Shown here: positions 7,370 to 16,006 of the stretch, one piece after another
How positions within the stretch are numbered: position 1 is the first letter of the stretch
Layout: each line of letters starts with the position of its first letter
Source of the DNA: Sulfurovum riftiae
Lineage (GTDB): Bacteria; Campylobacterota; Campylobacteria; Campylobacterales; Sulfurovaceae
Length of the DNA stretch: 64,000 nucleotides
Assembly (NCBI RefSeq): GCF_001595645.1
Contig: NZ_LNKT01000045.1
Location: forward strand, 1 to 64,000
Reading direction: 5' to 3'
The notes under the pieces: model-generated
The model's input: only the letters and a program-made list of their open reading frames with translations
Told to the model about the DNA's origin: nothing
Databases searched by the model: none
Program-made: the position numbers and the translations under genes

Positions 7370-8521
7370 ATGAAAAAAATTGCATTATCAATTGCAACAA
7401 TGGCAACAGTATCAATGGCTGCCAGTGATATCAGCCACCCGCATGAACGAATTGAAGACACGAATGGCACAACACCTGTATCTGAAAGTGGCATCTTCAA
7501 TAGAATTCATTTCAAAGGTGATCTAAGATTAAGATATGAGAGTATCGAAAGAGATGACGCTGATAACAAATATAGAAACAGATATCGTTTAAGACTGGGA
7601 GCAAAAATTGATTTGATTGATAATCTTCAGTTCGAGGTCGGTATGAGAAGTGGTTTCGGAAACCCGACTTCAGGAAACCAGACATTCCTTGATGACAAGC
7701 CTTTGGGAGACTACTTTTTTCAATCACTTCGATTCAATGTTTTAGGCTTCTCTTATAAGTCCGGTAACTCTACTTACAAGGTAGGTAGACAGCCCTACAT
7801 GATGTACAGGCCTGTCAAGTCACAACTTGTTTGGGATAACGATGTCTCAATGAACGGAGCAAACTACCAGTATAAAGACGATACAAGGATCATCACACTT
7901 GGTATCAACCAGCCGACCTTGGAAGAGAACTCTGTTGCGGAGAAGAATGTGAACCTCTTTTTGGCACAATATGTACATAAGACAAAATTGGATTTTGCAA
8001 AACTGAATCTGGGTGCGGGTCTCTACTACTATGATGGGTTAAAAGGCAATACAGAACTTTTTGGAAAATCGAAAGGTAATACCGTAGATGATCAGGGTCG
8101 TTATACCAACGATTACCATCTTGTAGAAGGCTTTGGAGAACTGCAGTTCAAAGATGTATTCGGAATGCCGTTCAAAATCGCAGCCGGCGTGGTATATAAC
8201 GTTGCAGCGGATGATAATAATTTCGGGTATGATCTGGCATTTCAGCTGGGCAAAGCCAAGCATGTCGGTGACTGGCAGGTAAAATATTCCTATACCGATC
8301 TTCAGGAAGATGCGGCACTTGGTGCATACAGTGATTCAGATAACTTTGGTGGCGGTACGGCAGCAAGAGGTCATGCGATCAGAGCAAAATACAAATTTGG
8401 TGAGCATGTATACCTTGCCGGTAACTTCTTCTTCGATAAACTCTATGAAAGTAAAAGCAAAGTGGATGGAATGGAACCGGACTACGAGCGTGTGCAGTTA
8501 GACTGTATTATTAAATTTTAA
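7370..8521 (+). CDS. Outer-membrane porin, probably phosphate-related
   Basis: A 383-residue outer-membrane beta-barrel. A signal peptide (MKKIALSIATMATVSMAA) is followed by alternating strands such as GDLRLRYESIE and NRYRLRLGAKIDL, ending in a terminal phenylalanine (CIIKF) as recognised by the BAM machinery. It resembles putative porins and OprP-type barrels. Placement between Pho-box-like repeats and a Pit phosphate permease suggests it lets phosphate cross the outer membrane (inference). A strong terminator follows, so it is transcribed alone. Confidence 0.8.
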   Translation: MKKIALSIATMATVSMAASDISHPHERIEDTNGTTPVSESGIFNRIHFKGDLRLRYESIERDDADNKYRNRYRLRLGAKIDLIDNLQFEVGMRSGFGNPTSGNQTFLDDKPLGDYFFQSLRFNVLGFSYKSGNSTYKVGRQPYMMYRPVKSQLVWDNDVSMNGANYQYKDDTRIITLGINQPTLEENSVAEKNVNLFLAQYVHKTKLDFAKLNLGAGLYYYDGLKGNTELFGKSKGNTVDDQGRYTNDYHLVEGFGELQFKDVFGMPFKIAAGVVYNVAADDNNFGYDLAFQLGKAKHVGDWQVKYSYTDLQEDAALGAYSDSDNFGGGTAARGHAIRAKYKFGEHVYLAGNFFFDKLYESKSKVDGMEPDYERVQLDCIIKF

Positions 8522-8540
8522 CAGAACAGTCTTCTTATAG

Positions 8541-8572
8541 TTGACACCTTAAACAATGTTTTAAGGTGTCAA
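8541..8572 (+). terminator. Strong intrinsic terminator after the porin
   Basis: A perfect 13-base stem (TTGACACCTTAAA at 8541-8553 with its complement at 8560-8572), six-base loop, then a T/C-rich run into TTTTT. It separates the porin from the permease gene. Confidence 0.85.
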
Positions 8573-8624
8573 TCTTTCTCTTTTTACCTTTCCCCTTATC
8601 TCTTAAAGATAGTTGATTGCAATT

Positions 8625-8658
8625 TGGTAACAAAATTGTAATACTTTTAGCCTATAAT
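8625..8658 (+). promoter_or_regulatory. Pho-box-like promoter of the phosphate permease gene
   Basis: TGGTAAC (8625-8631) and TTGTAAT (8636-8642) are 11 bases apart and followed after ten bases by a perfect TATAAT (8653-8658). Spacing is identical to the porin promoter at 7306-7339, although the repeats are less exact. Confidence 0.6.
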
Positions 8659-8688
8659 CCTGGAATTTCATAACAGCAAGGGATAAAA

Positions 8689-10230
8689 ATGAACAATATG
8701 ATCAGACTGATACTGGGAGCAGGGTTCGCAGCTGCAGTGGCGTTCTATGCGAGCAGCATTATGGGACACGGTGCGCATGCAGGCTTTTTGGTGATCGCTG
8801 CGGTATTCGGTGCCTATATGGCAATGAACATCGGAGCGAACGATGTTGCGAACAATGTGGGACCTGCAGTGGGTTCAGGTGCACTTACGATCGGCGGTGC
8901 GATCGTGATTGCTTCTATTTTCGAAGCGGCCGGTGCACTGATCGCCGGTGGTGATGTGGTCGGTACCATTAAGAAAGGGATCATCGATCCGGCGGCATTC
9001 GGCGGAGACCCGATGGTCTTTGTGTATGCCATGTCGGCGGCACTGCTTGCAGCAGCACTCTGGCTCAACCTTGCTACCTGGCTGAAAGCACCTGTTTCTA
9101 CCACACACTCCATTGTTGGCGGTGTATTAGGTGGTGGTATCGCAGCAGGCGGTTTTGCCATCGTTTCATGGGGGACTATGGGCAAGATAGCGGCATCATG
9201 GATCATCTCTCCTGTTCTGGGCGGTGTGATCGCTGCGATCTTCCTCTACATCATTAAGTCGCAGATCCTGTATCAGAAAGATATGCGTACGGCAGCCAAA
9301 AAAGTGGTACCGGTCCTGGTTGCGATCATGGCGGCAGCGTTCCTTACCTACCTGACACTCAAAGGATTGAAGAAAGTATGGCCGGTCATCGTCGATACCT
9401 TCAGCTTCCTGCCGCATACGAAGAAGCCTACTTTCCTTGTAGCATTGATCTTCGGCTTGATCGGAGGGATCATTACCTATGTGTTGGTCAAACCGAAGAT
9501 CGTAAGCAGGGTGACAGGCCTTGGTGAGAACAGGGCCGATATCAATATTCTCTTTACGATACCGCTTATCTTCTCTGCGATCCTGCTGAGTTTCGCACAT
9601 GGTGCGAACGATGTCGCCAATGCCGTCGGACCTCTTGCCGCGGTCTATGATGCCCTGATGCATGCAACGGTTGCCAAAAAAGCGGCGATCCCTCTATGGG
9701 TTATGGTCGTTGGTGGTGTGGGTATCTCCATCGGTCTGGCACTGTACGGTCCGAGACTCATCAAAACGGTCGGTTCCGAGATCACTGAACTTGACCAGAT
9801 GAGAGCCTTCTCCATCATGATGGCAGCCGCGATCACCGTGGTCATCGCTTCCCAGCTTGGGCTTCCGGTCTCATCGACCCACATTGCGGTGGGTGCCATC
9901 TTCGGTGTCGGTTTCCTTCGTGAATGGCTCGACAGCAAGAACATGGACGAGAAGCAGCATAAACTGCAGATAGAAGTGAAAAAACTCGATGCGATCAAAA
10001 AAGAACTTGAGGCGCTGAAGACAGCAGAGGACTACAAAAAACAGGTGGAGCTCATCGATGCCCAGAAGAGACAGAAGAAAAAAGTTAAAAGCCTGAAGCG
10101 TTCACTGCGTGAGAACTATGTCAAACGTGGGATGGTGAAGAAGATCATTGCGGCATGGGTCATTACCGTCCCTGCGGCAGCCTTCCTCTCAGCGATCATT
10201 TTCTATGTGATCAAGGGTTTTGCCGCCTGA
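8689..10230 (+). CDS. pit: Low-affinity inorganic phosphate transporter (PiT family)
   Basis: A 513-residue inner-membrane permease importing phosphate, usually as a metal-phosphate complex with protons. The family's duplicated signature appears twice: NIGANDVANNVGPA at residues 47-60 and HGANDVANAVGPLA near 303, each followed by a PVSTTHSIVG or PVSSTHIAVGAIFG half-site. A charged, probably coiled-coil insertion (KKLDAIKKELEALKTAE onward) precedes the last helix, a feature of the longer PiT proteins. The gene has its own Pho-box-like promoter. Confidence 0.93.
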   Translation: MNNMIRLILGAGFAAAVAFYASSIMGHGAHAGFLVIAAVFGAYMAMNIGANDVANNVGPAVGSGALTIGGAIVIASIFEAAGALIAGGDVVGTIKKGIIDPAAFGGDPMVFVYAMSAALLAAALWLNLATWLKAPVSTTHSIVGGVLGGGIAAGGFAIVSWGTMGKIAASWIISPVLGGVIAAIFLYIIKSQILYQKDMRTAAKKVVPVLVAIMAAAFLTYLTLKGLKKVWPVIVDTFSFLPHTKKPTFLVALIFGLIGGIITYVLVKPKIVSRVTGLGENRADINILFTIPLIFSAILLSFAHGANDVANAVGPLAAVYDALMHATVAKKAAIPLWVMVVGGVGISIGLALYGPRLIKTVGSEITELDQMRAFSIMMAAAITVVIASQLGLPVSSTHIAVGAIFGVGFLREWLDSKNMDEKQHKLQIEVKKLDAIKKELEALKTAEDYKKQVELIDAQKRQKKKVKSLKRSLRENYVKRGMVKKIIAAWVITVPAAAFLSAIIFYVIKGFAA

Positions 10231-10237
10231 TGTAAAA

Positions 10238-10266
10238 ATGCTTTGGCAATCGATCTGTCAAAGCAT
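10238..10266 (+). terminator. Hairpin after the phosphate permease
   Basis: ATGCTTTG (10238-10245) pairs with CAAAGCAT (10259-10266). A run of seven T follows about ten bases later, so it is a plausible though not classical terminator. Confidence 0.5.
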
Positions 10267-10357
10267 ATTCCCGCCCTTTTTTTCTACTTGTCTCCAGTTA
10301 TTTTTGTATACCAAAGTGTTTTAAAGATGGTGCAAAAGTATTGATAGCGTTTTTTGT

Positions 10358-10363
10358 TATAAT
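10358..10363 (+). promoter_or_regulatory. TATAAT six bases before the response-regulator ATG
   Basis: A perfect -10 box is separated from the ATG at 10370 by only six bases and no ribosome-binding site is present, so the message would begin at or next to the start codon (leaderless). No convincing -35 is seen. Confidence 0.5.
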
Positions 10364-10369
10364 CTCCTT

Positions 10370-11053
10370 ATGGAAAAAAATATAGAAATTGTCATTATTG
10401 AAGATGAAGAGGATATTCTGGAGCTTCTGGAGTACCACCTCTCCAAAGAGGGTTATGCAGTGACCGGTTTCCTCTCGACCGAGAATGTCGAACAGTTCCT
10501 CGAAGAGGAGACACCTGCCCTGATGCTGGTCGACCGGAACCTTCCGGGAACGGAAGGGAGTGAGTTCGTCGCCTATCTTCGGGATATCGGGTATGATATT
10601 CCCGTTATCTTCCTTACCGCAAAAGACCAGGAGTCCGAGCTTGAAGAGGGCTTTACCGCAGGGGGTGACGACTACATCTGTAAACCTTTCAACCCCAGAG
10701 AGTTGACACTGCGTGTCAAAGCCCTGCTGAAACGATCAGGGGCACTGCAGGAGCAGGAACGACTCAAGTACAGAGAGTTGACAATGGATCTCTCAAAAAA
10801 GAAATTGTTCGTCAATGATGAACCTGTCTCCCTGACCAACCTTGAATTCAATCTGCTGCATACGTTCATGAAGAATGTGGACAAGCCGCTTACGCGTGAC
10901 TATTTGCGTCAGGAGGCATGGGGGCAGGATGGCGAAGGAGTCAATGACAATGCGGTCAATGTCGCCATCAACCGCCTCAAGAACAAGATCGACCCGGATG
11001 GTCAGCAGAACTACTTCCATCCCGTATGGGGTGTCGGGTATAAATTTCATTGA
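10370..11053 (+). CDS. OmpR/PhoB-family response regulator (orphan)
   Basis: A 227-residue transcription factor. The receiver domain (1-120) has the acidic pair ED at 11-12, phospho-acceptor D55 in LMLVDRNLPG and the conserved lysine in YICKPFNP. Residues 130-227 are a winged helix ending VWGVGYKFH. No histidine kinase gene is adjacent. Its position just downstream of the porin and PiT genes, both with Pho-box-like repeats, suggests it is the phosphate regulator (PhoB-like), but this is inference. The promoter arrangement suggests a leaderless transcript. Confidence 0.88.
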   Translation: MEKNIEIVIIEDEEDILELLEYHLSKEGYAVTGFLSTENVEQFLEEETPALMLVDRNLPGTEGSEFVAYLRDIGYDIPVIFLTAKDQESELEEGFTAGGDDYICKPFNPRELTLRVKALLKRSGALQEQERLKYRELTMDLSKKKLFVNDEPVSLTNLEFNLLHTFMKNVDKPLTRDYLRQEAWGQDGEGVNDNAVNVAINRLKNKIDPDGQQNYFHPVWGVGYKFH

Positions 11054-11104
11054 AAAAAATATTACAATTTGACATTTTTTCTTCGCTTTTGAAAAGGAAC
11101 ACGT

Positions 11105-11110
11105 TACACT
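11105..11110 (+). promoter_or_regulatory. Possible -10 box of recQ
   Basis: TACACT ends six bases before the recQ ATG, the same spacing as for the response regulator and dnaG. AAAGGAA lies about 20 bases upstream of the ATG, too far for normal ribosome binding. Confidence 0.35.
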
Positions 11111-11116
11111 GCCATC

Positions 11117-12898
11117 ATGAATAAACTGCAAACACTCGAAGACTATTTTGGACACAAGACTTTCAGGCCGCTTCAGGAAGAGGTGGTCGATGCCATCCTC
11201 AACAAAGAAGATGTGCTGATGATCCTGCCTACGGGAGGGGGAAAATCTCTCTGTTATCAGCTCCCTACCTTGCTGATGAAAGGTGTGACCGTTGTGGTCT
11301 CTCCGCTTCTGGCACTGATGCATGACCAGGTGGTCGCACTCAGAGCCAACGGTATCTCTGCTGCGATGCTCTCAAGCATGCAGGATCTGGAGGAGAGCCA
11401 GAAGATCGAAGCACAGCTTCAGCGCGGAGAGATCAAACTGCTCTATGTCGCACCTGAACGCCTGACGAATGCCTATTTCCTCAATATGCTGCATGGCCTG
11501 AACATTAACTTCTTCGTCATCGATGAAGCACACTGTGTGAGTGAATGGGGCCATGAGTTCAGAGAGAATTACCGACGGCTCTCTCTGCTTAAAGAGCAGT
11601 TCGCTACCACCCCGATCGCAGCATTTACCGCAACGGCGACCAATGCGGTGGAGGAAGATATCGCCTCCAACCTGGGGTTGAATAGCCCCAAGCGTGTCAG
11701 GGGTTCCCTCTTTCGTGAGAACCTTACCATTCATGCAAGACACCGTATCAAAGACGGTCGGGAACAGCTGCTGGAATTTCTCAAAAACCATCAGGGAGAG
11801 TCGGGGATCATCTATACCCTGTCACGGAAATCCACCGAATCCGTGGCCCATTTCCTTCAGGGCAAGGGCATTGAGGCCAAGGCATACCATGCAGGCCTTC
11901 CCACCCCGGAGAAGAATGCGACCTATGCGGATTTTGTGGCTGACAGGGTACAGATAGTCGTAGCGACCATCGCTTTTGGTATGGGAATAGACAAGAGCAA
12001 TATCCGCTTCGTCGTGCATATGACACTTCCCAAGACACTGGAGAATTTCTACCAGGAGATCGGGCGTGCGGGAAGGGACGGGCTTGAGTCCGAGACACTG
12101 CTGCTCTTCTCTGCGCAGGATATCGTACAGCAGAAGATGTTCATAGAGGATCTCCCCGAAACACCCTACAAGCAGCACGCCTTCAACAAACTTGACAGTA
12201 TGGTGCGTTTTGCCAACTCTGAGAACTGCCGTCACCAGAGTATCGCCGCCTATTTTGATGACCGTATTGAGGCATGTAAAGAGAAGTGTGACAACTGTAC
12301 GACCACAGAGAGTGAGAAAGTAGATATTACGACTGCATCACGGATGCTGCTATCGACCATTCTGCGTACGGAGCAGAAATTCGGATTGCATTATGTGATC
12401 GATGTGCTCAAAGGCAGCAAAGAACAGCGTGTGCTGCAGAACGGCCATGACACTCTTTCTGTCTATGGCATAGGTGATGAATACAACAAGGCACAGTGGA
12501 TGACCATCGGGGACAAGCTTCTGGAACTGGGAGCAGTGCAGATCGGAGAGTTCAAGGTTTACAAGTTGACACCGTTCGGGGTAGAGGTCATCAAGGGCTC
12601 CCATACCATTGATCTGAAGAAAGAGCGCCTGACCGTACAGAAGGCCAAGGCAAAACGAAAGGTCACCTTCTTTGATGACTATAATGCAGAGATATATGAC
12701 AGACTCAGAGAGTTGCGCAGAGAGATCGCATCTGAAAAAGGTATTCCTCCATACATTGTATTCTCGGACAAGACGCTCAAAGATATGAGTGTCAAGCAGC
12801 CTGAGAACAAAGAGGCAATGCTTGAAGTGCATGGCATCGGTGAAGTGAAGTTCGAACGTTACGGTGAAGCATTTTTGGGGATCTTTCAAAACAGGTAG
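11117..12898 (+). CDS. recQ: ATP-dependent DNA helicase RecQ
   Basis: A 593-residue 3'-5' helicase for recombination and replication-fork repair. Visible in order: Q motif region FGHKTFRPLQ, Walker A PTGGGKSLCYQLP, DEAH box (IDEAHCVSEWGHEFR), motif VI QEIGRAGRDG, zinc-binding cysteines (ENCRHQS ... CKEKCDNC), winged helix, and a C-terminal HRDC domain (about 515-593, LREIASEKGIPPYIVFSD). The length is normal. The stop codon TAG is contributed by the GTAGGG foot of a REP-type palindrome. Confidence 0.95.
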   Translation: MNKLQTLEDYFGHKTFRPLQEEVVDAILNKEDVLMILPTGGGKSLCYQLPTLLMKGVTVVVSPLLALMHDQVVALRANGISAAMLSSMQDLEESQKIEAQLQRGEIKLLYVAPERLTNAYFLNMLHGLNINFFVIDEAHCVSEWGHEFRENYRRLSLLKEQFATTPIAAFTATATNAVEEDIASNLGLNSPKRVRGSLFRENLTIHARHRIKDGREQLLEFLKNHQGESGIIYTLSRKSTESVAHFLQGKGIEAKAYHAGLPTPEKNATYADFVADRVQIVVATIAFGMGIDKSNIRFVVHMTLPKTLENFYQEIGRAGRDGLESETLLLFSAQDIVQQKMFIEDLPETPYKQHAFNKLDSMVRFANSENCRHQSIAAYFDDRIEACKEKCDNCTTTESEKVDITTASRMLLSTILRTEQKFGLHYVIDVLKGSKEQRVLQNGHDTLSVYGIGDEYNKAQWMTIGDKLLELGAVQIGEFKVYKLTPFGVEVIKGSHTIDLKKERLTVQKAKAKRKVTFFDDYNAEIYDRLRELRREIASEKGIPPYIVFSDKTLKDMSVKQPENKEAMLEVHGIGEVKFERYGEAFLGIFQNR

Positions 12899-13001
12899 GG
12901 TGCTGTGTCCCCACAGCACCATGAATATGGGATCGGGAATCATACCATTAAGGTATTTTACAGATCTGCTATAGTGGTGCCGTCAGGAGACAGCACCCTA
13001 C
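12895..13001. repeat. Inverted pair of GTAGGG-footed palindromes between recQ and rnhB
   Basis: Arm 12895-12920 reads GTAGGG followed by a hairpin with perfect eight-base stem (GTGCTGTG-TCCC-CACAGCAC). Arm 12976-13001 is its inverted, slightly diverged copy. The foot is the same as in the REP elements around the RAYT gene, but the hairpin sequence is different. The 55 bases between the arms hold nothing recognisable. Confidence 0.8.
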
Positions 13002-13012
13002 AAATAAGGTAT

Positions 13013-13588
13013 ATGAAAATGAGAATGAAAAACAGGAAACCTTTATGCGGCATCGATGAAGCAGGGCGCGGACCTCTGGCAGGCTCTCTGGTCATGGCAG
13101 GTGTTATCTTACGCAAGCCGGTGGAAGGGCTCATGGACTCGAAGAAGCTGACAGAGAAGAAGAGGGAGATGCTCTTTCCGCTTGTCCTGGAGAATTCAGA
13201 CCATCACATTGTCTCTTTCTCTGCGCAAGAGATCGATGATATGGGCATCTCGAAATGTTTACAGTTGGGCTTACAGCGTATTCAGGCATTCCTGTCTGAA
13301 GCAGAGTACCTTTTTGACGGGAACAGTACTTTTGGTGTAGACAACATCACGACGATGGTCAAAGCCGATGAGAAGATCGCTGAAGTCTCTGCGGCAAGTA
13401 TTCTGGCAAAGGTGACGCGTGACAGGGAGATGGTCGCTATGGCAGAAAAGTATCCGGTATATGGGTTTGAAAAGCACAAAGGGTATGGTACCAAAGTGCA
13501 TATCGAGGCTTTGATGAAATATGACCGCTGCGAGATACACCGCAGGAGCTTCAGGGTCAAAGGCCTGGACGAGCCTACACTTTTTTAG
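13013..13588 (+). CDS. rnhB: Ribonuclease HII
   Basis: Removes ribonucleotides and RNA primers from DNA. The active-site block CGIDEAGRGPLAGSLVMAG (first Asp-Glu), the MDSKKLTEKKRE segment, and the distal acidic residues in FDGNSTFG and ASILAKVTRDREM are all present in 191 residues. A longer frame opens at 12905, but it would run through the REP palindromes. AAGG upstream and homology both favour the ATG at 13013. It overlaps the convergent DUF945 gene by four bases at its stop. Confidence 0.92.
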   Translation: MKMRMKNRKPLCGIDEAGRGPLAGSLVMAGVILRKPVEGLMDSKKLTEKKREMLFPLVLENSDHHIVSFSAQEIDDMGISKCLQLGLQRIQAFLSEAEYLFDGNSTFGVDNITTMVKADEKIAEVSAASILAKVTRDREMVAMAEKYPVYGFEKHKGYGTKVHIEALMKYDRCEIHRRSFRVKGLDEPTLF

Positions 13589-14913
13589 AAAGAGATACCG
13601 TTGACGGTGAGTTTCCCTCCGGAAAAATCCACATCATAGATCTTTTTGTTCTCTTTTGTTACCGGCGGGACCATCATCATCATGATCATCGCTCTGGGGT
13701 CCTGGACGATGAGTGCATAGAGTTCGTTGGAAACACTGATGTGTGTTTTGACCTGCAGTGCATTCAGTGCCGCAAGCGGATTTTGGGAGGCAGCGGCGAC
13801 ACTGAAGGATTTGTCAATGATAACCGATCCGTTCATCTCAAAGCCATCCATAGCCGTACCGTTCTCTGTGATCTTTTTGGCAGAGAATGTCGGCAGTGTC
13901 AGTATGATACCTTTTGAGAGCAGTTGCCGGGTAAGTGCATTGATGCGTGTTTCATCTTCCGGATCGGTCTTCTGGAGTGCTTCGAGTGCAGCAATGTCAA
14001 GGTTGTCAACGGTAAGGTCAAGTACAATATCTTCGATAGAGCGTTTTTTCTGTTCTTCGCTGATCTCGATCAGTTTTGCTTTGGTCTTTATGTTGCTTTT
14101 CAGCAAACCATTGTTGACACTGTTTGTTGTTTCATTCTCGATATTCCTGGCAAGAAGCGAGAGTCCTGGCTCAGCTTTGATCATGATGGATTCGGTTTTG
14201 TAGTGGGAAGTAGCATCATAAGGCGTTTTCCCTGTAATGATGTAGTTACCGTCCACATTGGTCACTTTGACCTGAAGTTCCTTACCCGCATCGAGTGAGA
14301 TCATCGCGATCTTTTGCGAGAGCTCATGGATCTGCTCTTCCTTCACACTCCCCTCAAAGGTCATTCCTTTTGCTGCTATAGTTACTTTTTCCCCATCCGT
14401 CTCTATTGTCTCATCGATGTCTTTGATGTACCCTTTGAAACCGGAAAGCATTTTATTGAAATCTATGTGCAGTAGAAAAGCCCTTTTTGCAAGCATGCTT
14501 TTGAGGTGTTCTACAAGTTTCCTGTCCTCTTCACCAAGGTCCTGGAGTATACTCTCCGGAAGGGTGACGGGGTAAAGGTCCAAGGAGAGTGCACTGTAGC
14601 TGTCAGGCAGATATTTGGCATCGACTCCGATCTGCATGCCTTTGAGTACCTTGGCATCCTCCAGTGTCATCTCCGCACCCTGGCTGTTGAGATATTGTGC
14701 GATCTTTTCAGGATCATCGAAAGAGAGGATGAAATGATCTGCTTTTGCTTCACTTTTGCGCTCTTTGACGGAAAAACCGCTCTGCTGGAGTGTGCTTAAC
14801 TCATGGTTGAGCTGCTGTTTGGCATTTTCCGTGATCTGTGCCGAACCGGCCGTAAAGTAATAGACCGCTGCAATAGCCAGCAGTCCGATAAAGCCAAAGC
14901 CGAGTTTTTTCAT
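13585..14913 (-). CDS. DUF945 (YdgA-like) periplasmic protein
   Basis: A 442-residue protein with an N-terminal signal or anchor helix (MKKLGFGFIGLLAIAAVYYF) followed by a large beta-rich periplasmic domain of the YdgA/DUF945 type, with repeated SxSLDLYPVTLPES and ISVSNELYALIVQD-like strands. Function is unknown in the family. The start chosen at 14913 has AAAGGA nine bases before it; a frame extension to 14994 would overlap aroC and lacks a ribosome site. It follows aroC closely on the minus strand. A run of five methionines lies near the C-terminus. Confidence 0.8.
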   Translation of the reverse strand: MKKLGFGFIGLLAIAAVYYFTAGSAQITENAKQQLNHELSTLQQSGFSVKERKSEAKADHFILSFDDPEKIAQYLNSQGAEMTLEDAKVLKGMQIGVDAKYLPDSYSALSLDLYPVTLPESILQDLGEEDRKLVEHLKSMLAKRAFLLHIDFNKMLSGFKGYIKDIDETIETDGEKVTIAAKGMTFEGSVKEEQIHELSQKIAMISLDAGKELQVKVTNVDGNYIITGKTPYDATSHYKTESIMIKAEPGLSLLARNIENETTNSVNNGLLKSNIKTKAKLIEISEEQKKRSIEDIVLDLTVDNLDIAALEALQKTDPEDETRINALTRQLLSKGIILTLPTFSAKKITENGTAMDGFEMNGSVIIDKSFSVAAASQNPLAALNALQVKTHISVSNELYALIVQDPRAMIMMMMVPPVTKENKKIYDVDFSGGKLTVNGISF

Positions 14914-14929
14914 AAGTGTATCCTTTGAT

Positions 14930-16003
14930 TTACTGATAGATGCTTCTGAGATGATCCATCTTCTTGCCCATGTTGAGCAGGGCCATATCGGCAAGTGTCA
15001 GTGCCATCATTGCTTCACAGACCACGGCGCCGCGTATGGCGACACAGGGGTCATGGCGTCCTTTGAGGTTACAGGTCACTTCTTCATTCGTAGTGGTGAT
15101 GGTCTGCTGTTCCTGGAAAATGGATGGGGTAGGTTTGAAGTGTGTTTTGACGATGAGTGTGTCACCGTTGCTGATACCTCCAAGTGTACCGCCGGAGTGG
15201 TTGCTTTTGAAACCTTCGAGTGTGATCTCGTCATTGTTCTGTGAACCTTTGAGATGGGTACTGGCAACACCGTCACCGATCTCCACGGCTTTGGCTGCAT
15301 TGATACCCATCATCGCTTCGGCAAGAATGGCATCGAGTTTGTAGTAGAGCGGTTCACCCAGACCGACCGGTACACCGGTAGCCGTTGTCAAAACCACCCC
15401 GCCCACGGAGTCATGGTTCTCTTTGGCAGTAAGGATCGCTGCTTCCTGTGCCGCTTCTACCGAAGGGTCAAGTGCATAGAGTTTCGATGTTTTGGCATGC
15501 TCGAAATCCTGTACCTTACCTTTGATACCGTCCACTTCGCATAACCCGCTCTGTATCTCCACACCAAGCTCTTTGAGCATCAGTTTGGCGATGGCACCGC
15601 CTGCCACACGTGCAGCGGTTTCTCTGGCAGAACTTCTTCCGCCGCCACGGTAGTCTCTCAGCCCGTACTTGTGAAAATAGGTGAAGTCTGCATGCCCCGG
15701 ACGGAAAAGGTCTTTGACATTGTCATAGTCTTTGCTCTTCTGGTTGGTGTTGAAGATGATCATCGCGATGGGTGTACCAGTACTGAGTCCTTCAAAGACC
15801 CCCGAGAGTATCTCAACTTTGTCATCTTCTTTGCGTCCTGTCTCCAGTCTGCTTTTCCCAGGCTTTCTTCTGTCGAGCTCGGACTGGATGAATGCCTCAT
15901 CTATGGGTAGCCCGGCAGGTACACCGTCAAGAATGCAACCTATCGCTTTTCCGTGGGATTCACCAAATGTGGTGAGTGTCAGTTTTTTTCCAAACGTATT
16001 CAA
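14930..16003 (-). CDS. aroC: Chorismate synthase
   Basis: Last shikimate-pathway enzyme, converting EPSP to chorismate with reduced FMN. At 357 residues it has all signatures: [19 protein letters not shown] at the start, [30 protein letters not shown] in the centre, and the C-terminal [17 protein letters not shown]. It follows rnc by three bases and precedes the DUF945 gene in the same direction. Campylobacter has, from memory, the same aroC-rnc-rnhA order. Confidence 0.97.
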   Translation of the reverse strand: MNTFGKKLTLTTFGESHGKAIGCILDGVPAGLPIDEAFIQSELDRRKPGKSRLETGRKEDDKVEILSGVFEGLSTGTPIAMIIFNTNQKSKDYDNVKDLFRPGHADFTYFHKYGLRDYRGGGRSSARETAARVAGGAIAKLMLKELGVEIQSGLCEVDGIKGKVQDFEHAKTSKLYALDPSVEAAQEAAILTAKENHDSVGGVVLTTATGVPVGLGEPLYYKLDAILAEAMMGINAAKAVEIGDGVASTHLKGSQNNDEITLEGFKSNHSGGTLGGISNGDTLIVKTHFKPTPSIFQEQQTITTTNEEVTCNLKGRHDPCVAIRGAVVCEAMMALTLADMALLNMGKKMDHLRSIYQ

Positions 16004-16006
16004 GTG

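Noticed and set aside
8541-8546. TTGACA as a -35 element for the phosphate permease
   Set aside because: It is the 5' edge of a perfect 13-base terminator stem and has no -10 box at the right distance.
11069-11074. TTGACA upstream of recQ as a promoter
   Set aside because: No -10 hexamer lies 16-18 bases downstream. The only candidate, TACACT at 11105, is 30 bases away and is treated separately.
12905-13012. N-terminal extension of RNase HII
   Set aside because: The extension is translated REP palindrome sequence; family alignment and ribosome site both favour 13013.
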